Positions 59,143-64,000 of a stretch of DNA of 64,000 nt are shown in pieces. This stretch comes from Verrucomicrobiaceae bacterium (GTDB taxonomy: Bacteria > Verrucomicrobiota > Verrucomicrobiia > Verrucomicrobiales > Verrucomicrobiaceae). Position 1 is the first letter of the stretch. Each line of letters begins with the position of its first letter. A program made the position numbers and the translations under genes. The notes below the pieces were generated by a model. The model was not told the DNA's origin and searched no databases. It saw only the letters and a program-made list of their open reading frames with translations. The DNA is taken from contig JACKQF010000008.1 in NCBI GenBank assembly GCA_024232965.1, positions 62,001 through 126,000 of the forward strand, given 5' to 3'.

Positions 59143-62100
59143 ATGCGTACCGTTCCCTTCATTTCAGTCGCGCTCGTCCTGCTGGTAAGTGCCGCAGGCG
59201 CGGATGCTGCGACTCCGATCAACTTCTCCAAACAGATCCGCCCGATCCTTTCGGAGAACTGCTTCTTTTGCCACGGACCGGACGAAAAGAAACGTGAAGC
59301 CGATCTTCGGCTCGACGACGAAGCCTCTGCCAAAGCCAACCACGACGGCGTCACCGCGGTGGTGCCTGGGCATCCAGAAAGGAGTGCCCTCATCGAGCGC
59401 ATCCTCTCCACAGATCCAGACGAGGTCATGCCCCCGCCGAAGCAGCACAAGACCATCCCACCCCAGCAGGTGGCTTTGTTGAAAGAGTGGATCCTCCAAG
59501 GAGCGCAGTGGGGCAAACACTGGAGCTATGAGCAAGTAGTGCGCCCCGAAGTGCCGCAGTACCAGGGCCCTTCCGACAATCCCATCGACGCCTTTTTGGC
59601 CAAGCGTCTCCAAGACGAGGGCTTGCATTTCTCGCCGCAGGCGGACCCGGCCACACTCGTCCGCAGGGTCGCGCTGGATCTCACCGGCTTGCCTCCGACG
59701 CTCGAAGAACTCCAGAAGTTTGCCGATTCCAAAGCCTACCCAGCCATGGTCGATCACTACCTCAACAGTCCCGCCTATGGCGAGCACTGGGCGCGCATCT
59801 GGCTGGATCTGGCGCGCTATGCCGACAGCTCTGGTTACCCCAGTGATCAACCTCGCGAGATCTGGGGCTACCGCGACTGGGTGGTCGATGCACTGAATCA
59901 AAACATGCCCTTTGACCAGTTCACCATCGAGCAACTGGCGGGCGACCTCTTACCCAAACCCACGGATGATCAGCTCATTGCCACCGCTTTTCATCGCAAT
60001 ACCATGACGCAGAACGAAGGCGGCACCAGCGATGAGGAATTCCGCGTGGCCGCCATCATTGACCGCGTCAACACCACCATGGCTGTCTGGATGGGCACCA
60101 CCATGGCCTGCGCCCAATGCCACACTCACAAGTACGATCCCATCACGCAAAAAGAATACTTTCAGTTCTACGCCTTCCTCAATCAGAGCGCCGATGCGGA
60201 CAAAAAAGACGAATCACCACTGCACGAATTCATGCCTGAGGCCGTCAAAGCCAAGCATGAGGCACTGCAAAATCAAATCGCCGCGATCGAGCAACGCTTC
60301 GACCATCCCCCCACCGACTGGCTCACCGGGTTTGCAGCGTGGGAGCAGTCGCTGACCAAGCCCCTGACGTGGCAGGCGGCGCGTCCCCTCTCCGCCAAAA
60401 CGCAGAGCGGTCATCCCGCCACCCTCACCCCCGATGGCCACGTCACCCTTGCCACTCGTGCCGAGACCGACAGCTACACGATCGAACTGCCGCTCACCCA
60501 AAAACAAATCACTGCGCTGGCACTGGACACCCTTCCGCAGCCAGGTTTTGGCAACTTTGTCATCAGCGGGCTCAGCGCCGAGATCGTCCCGCCCGCTGGA
60601 ACGCCAGCGCCGAAGGCGCGCTTTGTCCGCATCGAACTCCCAGGCAATAAAAAGTTCCTTCAACTCGCGGAAGTGCAGGTCTTCAGCGGCACCGAAAACA
60701 TTGCCCCCAAAGGCACCGCCACCCAGAGCAGCCAATACACGGTCGCCGAAGCCAAACGCGCCATCGACGGTCGCACGGAGGGCGACTACAACAAGGGCAG
60801 TGTCTCCCACACATCCGGCAACGAAAAGAACCCGTGGTGGGAGGTCGATTTGCAGGCGCAGCACTCCGTGCAACGCATCGTTGTGTGGAATCGGACCGAC
60901 GGCGGCACCGCTAGTCGGCTCGATGGTTATCGTGTCATCGCGCTCGACGAAAAACGCCGACCCGTTTGGCAGAGTGAACCACAAGCCACCGCGCCCCAGG
61001 TCAGCCAAGAGTTTGTCACCTCGGGAGAAATCCCCATCGTCTTCGCTGCCGCGCAAGCCGATTACGAGCAGAGCGGATTCTCCGCAGCATCGGTCCTTCA
61101 ACCCAAGACCAAAGACCGCAAAGGCTGGGCGATCGCCGGAGCCACCGAAAAGCCACACACCCTCACGCTCACCACCAAGACACCGATCGAAGTTCCGGCC
61201 GGATCCAAACTGCGCATCGTCATCGCGCAGCAGTCGGAATACCCACAGCACGTTTTGGGCAACTTTGCTTTCCGGCTCAGCGAGGATCCCAGCGTCAGCA
61301 AAACTTTGGCCCTGCCAGAGGAGGTGCGCGCTGCTCTGGCCATCGCAGCCGCCAAACGCACCGCAGCGCAGCAACAAAAACTCATCGCCCACTACGTCCG
61401 CAACGTTGCCAAAGAAGCCACTCAGGATCGCCAGGAACTCGCCAAGCTGACCAAGCAACTCAGCGAGACCAAAGCCGTGACGGTCCCCATCATGCAGGAT
61501 CTGCCCGCCAAAGACCGCCGGATTACCAACATTCAACTGCGCGGCAATTGGCAGGCGCTTGGCGACGAGGTCACCGAGGGGGTGCCCGCTGCCTTCAATT
61601 CATTGCCTGCAGGCGCACCGATGAACCGACTCACCCTAGCCAAGTGGATCGTCGCCAGGGAAAATCCACTGACGGCACGTGTGAAAGTCAATCGCCTCTG
61701 GGAATCCGTCTTTGGCGTCGGCATTGTCCGCAGCAGTGAAGAATTTGGCAGCCAAGGCGACCTACCCTTTCATCCTGAACTGCTCGACTGGTTGGCAGCA
61801 GAACTCATGGACAGTAAATGGGACGTGAAGCACCTGCTGCGACTGATGGTCACCTCCCAGGCCTATCAGCAAACTTCCAAAGCCGAGGCAGCAGTCATCG
61901 AGCAAGATCCCGACAATCGCCTTCTCGCCCGAGGCCCCCGTTTCCGCCCCTCCGGCGAACTGCTCCGCGATCAAGCCCTCGCCGTCAGCGGTCTCCTCAG
62001 CCAAAAAATGGGAGGCCCTGCCGTGCGCCCGCTGGCACCGAACATGGGCCTCAGCACCGCCTTCGGACGCAGCAACGACTGGGTCATCAGCGAGGGCGAA

Positions 62101-62565
62101 GACCGTCACCGCCGCAGCCTCTACACCGAAGTCCGCCGTAACAGTCCCTACCCAAGTTTCAGCACCTTTGACGCCCCGAATCGCGAGGTCTGCACCATTC
62201 GCAGAGGCCGCACCAACACACCACTCCAGGCTTTCGTCACCCTGAATGACCCGGTCTTCGTCGAAGCCAACCAAGCCATGGCACGCCGCCTCGTTGCGGA
62301 TGCTGGCCCCGACACGCCGCAGCGTCTAGCGCGACTCTTCGAACTCTGCCTCGCCCGCAAACCCAGCGCAGCGGAAGTGTCCACACTCAGCCACCTCCAC
62401 GACGAAGCTCTCGCCAGCTTCAAGGCAGCGCCAGCCGAAGCCCAAAAAATGGCCACAGACCCACTCGGACCCGCCCCAAAAGAGGCCAACATTCCCGAAC
62501 TCGCCGCCTGGACGACCGTCGCCAATGTCGTGATGAATCTGGACGAGTTTCTCATGCGACGTTAA
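59143..62565 (+). CDS. PSCyt1/DUF1549/discoidin/DUF1553 (PSD1) exported protein
   Basis: 1140 residues from ATG 59143 (signal peptide MRTVPFISVALVLLVSAAGA). A cytochrome c-like PSCyt1 domain has CFFCH (Cys40, Cys43, His44) and ends in PRRK/PPPKQHKTIPPQQVALLK-type sequence with the distal Met in DEVMPPPKQ. DUF1549 follows (VRRVALDLTGLPPTLEELQK, GEHWARIWLDLARYADSSGY, NEGGTSDEEFRV, and a second haem-like motif MACAQCHTHKYDPI). Residues about 500-620 form an F5/8 type C (discoidin) domain: LQLAEVQVFSGTENIAPKG, NPWWEVDLQAQHSVQRIVVW. DUF1553 completes the protein (PARDRRITNI-like, NRLWESVFGVGIVRSSEEFG, FHPELLDWLA, RSLYTEVRRNSPYPSFSTFD). The family is probably involved in breakdown of complex polysaccharides. 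No DUF1501 partner gene follows, unlike many such loci. Confidence 0.92.
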   Translation: MRTVPFISVALVLLVSAAGADAATPINFSKQIRPILSENCFFCHGPDEKKREADLRLDDEASAKANHDGVTAVVPGHPERSALIERILSTDPDEVMPPPKQHKTIPPQQVALLKEWILQGAQWGKHWSYEQVVRPEVPQYQGPSDNPIDAFLAKRLQDEGLHFSPQADPATLVRRVALDLTGLPPTLEELQKFADSKAYPAMVDHYLNSPAYGEHWARIWLDLARYADSSGYPSDQPREIWGYRDWVVDALNQNMPFDQFTIEQLAGDLLPKPTDDQLIATAFHRNTMTQNEGGTSDEEFRVAAIIDRVNTTMAVWMGTTMACAQCHTHKYDPITQKEYFQFYAFLNQSADADKKDESPLHEFMPEAVKAKHEALQNQIAAIEQRFDHPPTDWLTGFAAWEQSLTKPLTWQAARPLSAKTQSGHPATLTPDGHVTLATRAETDSYTIELPLTQKQITALALDTLPQPGFGNFVISGLSAEIVPPAGTPAPKARFVRIELPGNKKFLQLAEVQVFSGTENIAPKGTATQSSQYTVAEAKRAIDGRTEGDYNKGSVSHTSGNEKNPWWEVDLQAQHSVQRIVVWNRTDGGTASRLDGYRVIALDEKRRPVWQSEPQATAPQVSQEFVTSGEIPIVFAAAQADYEQSGFSAASVLQPKTKDRKGWAIAGATEKPHTLTLTTKTPIEVPAGSKLRIVIAQQSEYPQHVLGNFAFRLSEDPSVSKTLALPEEVRAALAIAAAKRTAAQQQKLIAHYVRNVAKEATQDRQELAKLTKQLSETKAVTVPIMQDLPAKDRRITNIQLRGNWQALGDEVTEGVPAAFNSLPAGAPMNRLTLAKWIVARENPLTARVKVNRLWESVFGVGIVRSSEEFGSQGDLPFHPELLDWLAAELMDSKWDVKHLLRLMVTSQAYQQTSKAEAAVIEQDPDNRLLARGPRFRPSGELLRDQALAVSGLLSQKMGGPAVRPLAPNMGLSTAFGRSNDWVISEGEDRHRRSLYTEVRRNSPYPSFSTFDAPNREVCTIRRGRTNTPLQAFVTLNDPVFVEANQAMARRLVADAGPDTPQRLARLFELCLARKPSAAEVSTLSHLHDEALASFKAAPAEAQKMATDPLGPAPKEANIPELAAWTTVANVVMNLDEFLMRR

Positions 62566-62723
62566 CGGTTTGTTTGCCCAACGGTCGATCCCCGCTCACC
62601 CCGCAGCCGCACCGGACGGGCTAAAGCCCCCATGCTACGATCGGCCATCCCGCTGCTCAAATAATCCCAATTTTATAGCCACAAACATCAGTGAGCGGGC
62701 CCAGTTGGGGAGAACCTAAGAAG

Positions 62724-62814
62724 TGGCGGTGAGGGAGGGATTCGAACCCTCGGTAGCTGTTAAGGCTACGCATCTTTAGCAAAGATGTGCTTTCGACCAC
62801 TCAGCCACCTCACC
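62724..62814 (-). tRNA. tRNA-Ser (GCT)
   Basis: On the minus strand the 91-base gene starts GGTGAGGTGGCTGAGTGG and ends CCTCACC-G-CCA, with CCA encoded. The acceptor stem GGTGAGG/CCTCACC pairs over 7 bp and the discriminator is G, as in serine tRNAs. The anticodon stem-loop CATCTTTGCTAAAGATG gives anticodon GCT at 62778-62780 (plus-strand AGC). A long variable arm (GTAGCC.. GGCTAC-type region) and the GGTTCGAATCC T-loop complete the class II tRNA-Ser fold. It reads AGC/AGU codons. Confidence 0.97.
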
Positions 62815-62936
62815 AATATCCGTCAGCGCTTGCCGCGCTGTGAACAGCACCATTAATGGACCGTACCCGCTGAATCGTCAAACAAGAAATGCGTCGTTTT
62901 CGAATCCCTAGGTGCGGTGGCTTCCAGCCATCGAAT

Positions 62937-64000
62937 TCACACCGTCGGATACTCCCAAGGCCCGCGATAAGCCCGGCTCATTAGCTTCGCGGCCTCTGGA
63001 TCGCCGATGATGGCCTCCTTGTCCGCGTCCCAGTCTAGGCTACGCCCCGTCTTCCACGAGATCATACCCAGCATCGGCAGGCAGCTAGAGCGATGGGCAC
63101 TCTCGATATCCGCCACTGGTTTTGCTCCGGTCTCAATGGCCTGCACAAAGTTCTCCCACAACAGCGCGATGTTGTGCCCGTCGGGCTCTTGGAGTTGGCT
63201 ATCGCCATGCACCGTGGCGTCTTTGGAATTCACCGGATAAAAGGTCCACCCGTCTTTCCAACCAATGTGCAGCACCCCTTTCTCTCCGTAAAAATAGGTG
63301 CCGATCTTGTGCTTCTCGTTGTTGTTGTCAGCAAAACGGCGGTGTTCCCAGGTGGCAGTGAACTGCTCAAACTCAAACACCGCCAACTGATGATCCGGCG
63401 CGTCCGTCGTCTGTTCCTGCTCATTCAAGATGGGCGCACCAAAGATCGGCCGCCCCCCCGTACAGAAGACCTTTTTTGGTCCTTTTTCCCCACTCCACCA
63501 AAGGATCTGGTCCAGCCAATGCACGCCCCAGTCCCCCATCGTACCGTTGGCGTAATCGAGAAAGTTCCGCCAACCACCTGGATGGATCTTGGTGCAAAAT
63601 GGCCGCATCGGCGCGGGTCCGCACCACATTTCCCAATCCATGGATTTGGGAGCGGTGCTGTTGGGGGTTGGTTTTTCTGGCCCGCCTTTGCTGTGCGCAA
63701 AGGCGCGCACCATTCCCACCTTACCCACTTTTCCACTGCGTAAAAAATCCATGGCCGCAACATGGTGCGGGCCAATGCGGCGGTGCAATCCCACCTGCAC
63801 GACCACTCCCGATTCCTTGGCCGCATGCACCATGGCACGGCTCTCATTGATGGTATGACCGGTCGGTTTCTCCACCAGCACATGGGCACCCGCCTTCACG
63901 CAGGCAATCGTCTGCAAGGCATGCCAATGGTCAGGGCTGGCGATGATGCAGATCTCTGGCTTCTCCTTTTCCAGCATCTCGCGATAGTCGCGATAGAGCT
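62937..64000 (-). CDS. Gfo/Idh/MocA-family oxidoreductase, N-terminus cut by window edge
   Basis: The frame runs from the window edge (LYRDYREMLEKEKPEICIIA) to a stop at 62937, about 354 residues. It fits the Gfo/Idh/MocA dehydrogenase family as found in many Verrucomicrobia and Planctomycetes: IIASPDHWHALQTIACVKAG, then HVLVEKPTGHTINESRAMVH with the catalytic EKP, VQVGLHRRIGPHHVAAMDF, and the C-terminal domain with WRNFLDYANGTMGDWGVHWL. The dinucleotide-binding N-terminus (GxGxxG) lies beyond the edge, and with it any Tat signal. The enzyme probably oxidises a sugar or sugar-derived substrate with NAD(P); the substrate is unknown. It follows the tRNA-Ser gene downstream on the same strand. 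Confidence 0.9.
   Translation of the reverse strand, partial: LYRDYREMLEKEKPEICIIASPDHWHALQTIACVKAGAHVLVEKPTGHTINESRAMVHAAKESGVVVQVGLHRRIGPHHVAAMDFLRSGKVGKVGMVRAFAHSKGGPEKPTPNSTAPKSMDWEMWCGPAPMRPFCTKIHPGGWRNFLDYANGTMGDWGVHWLDQILWWSGEKGPKKVFCTGGRPIFGAPILNEQEQTTDAPDHQLAVFEFEQFTATWEHRRFADNNNEKHKIGTYFYGEKGVLHIGWKDGWTFYPVNSKDATVHGDSQLQEPDGHNIALLWENFVQAIETGAKPVADIESAHRSSCLPMLGMISWKTGRSLDWDADKEAIIGDPEAAKLMSRAYRGPWEYPTV

Noticed and set aside
60214..61536. 440-codon minus-strand frame
   Set aside because: Antisense to the PSCyt1/DUF1549/DUF1553 gene; no domain seen.

Overview
The window reads as chromosomal DNA from a Verrucomicrobiota bacterium, most likely of the Verrucomicrobiaceae/Akkermansiaceae lineage. 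This is an inference from gene content. The window carries a complete five-gene cluster resembling the Akkermansia muciniphila Amuc_1098-Amuc_1102 pilus locus, two DUF1549-family (Planctomycete-type cytochrome c) proteins, SHD1-domain secreted enzymes, a Gfo/Idh/MocA oxidoreductase and a GC-rich background. Many products have signal peptides, and Sec-exported and envelope functions dominate.

Layout. 1-2668: a partial DUF1549 protein behind a BlaI-M56 pair; the M56 peptidase ends in an ExbD/TolR-like domain, and two TACA-NN-TGTA operators precede blaI. 2733-6068: rnd, rho and coaE as an overlapping operon. 6161-13359: a terminator and then the pilus cluster (secretin, Amuc_1099-like, Amuc_1100-like, PilM/PilN-like, Amuc_1102-like). 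13458-15709: a UDP-glucuronate decarboxylase-like enzyme divergent from a sugar-binding lipoprotein. 15721-22289: a three-gene operon with two secreted peptidases, then a 1163-residue surface protein. 22416-26818: a histidine kinase, a degenerate NtrC-like regulator and a TPR protein, all reading leftward. 26891-28024: glpX.

28025-33740 is the clearest accessory region. It holds a pair of palindrome-bearing repeats, an 18-copy 22-bp minisatellite, remnants of hsdM, an intact OLD-nuclease plus UvrD-helicase pair that matches a Gabija defence system, and remnants of hsdR. The simplest reading is that Gabija entered a type I restriction-modification locus that is now dead. 33830-35844 continues the accessory zone with small hypothetical genes, a frameshifted lipoprotein and an orphan Imm53-type immunity gene.

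36174-64000 returns to ordinary genes. It contains a sugar isomerase-like protein and DhaK (convergent), tonB-exbB-exbD, a beta-propeller protein, a five-gene heavy-metal efflux operon of CusCBA type with two small metal-site proteins, an SHD1-esterase, pyruvate-type dehydrogenase E1 alpha/E1 beta/E2, a von Willebrand A protein, an OmpR-type two-component pair, a membrane protein whose tail is made of palindromic repeats, a large PSCyt1/DUF1549/DUF1553 protein, tRNA-Ser(GCT), and a partial Gfo/Idh/MocA oxidoreductase running off the right edge. Family assignments come from reading motifs by eye; no database search was run.
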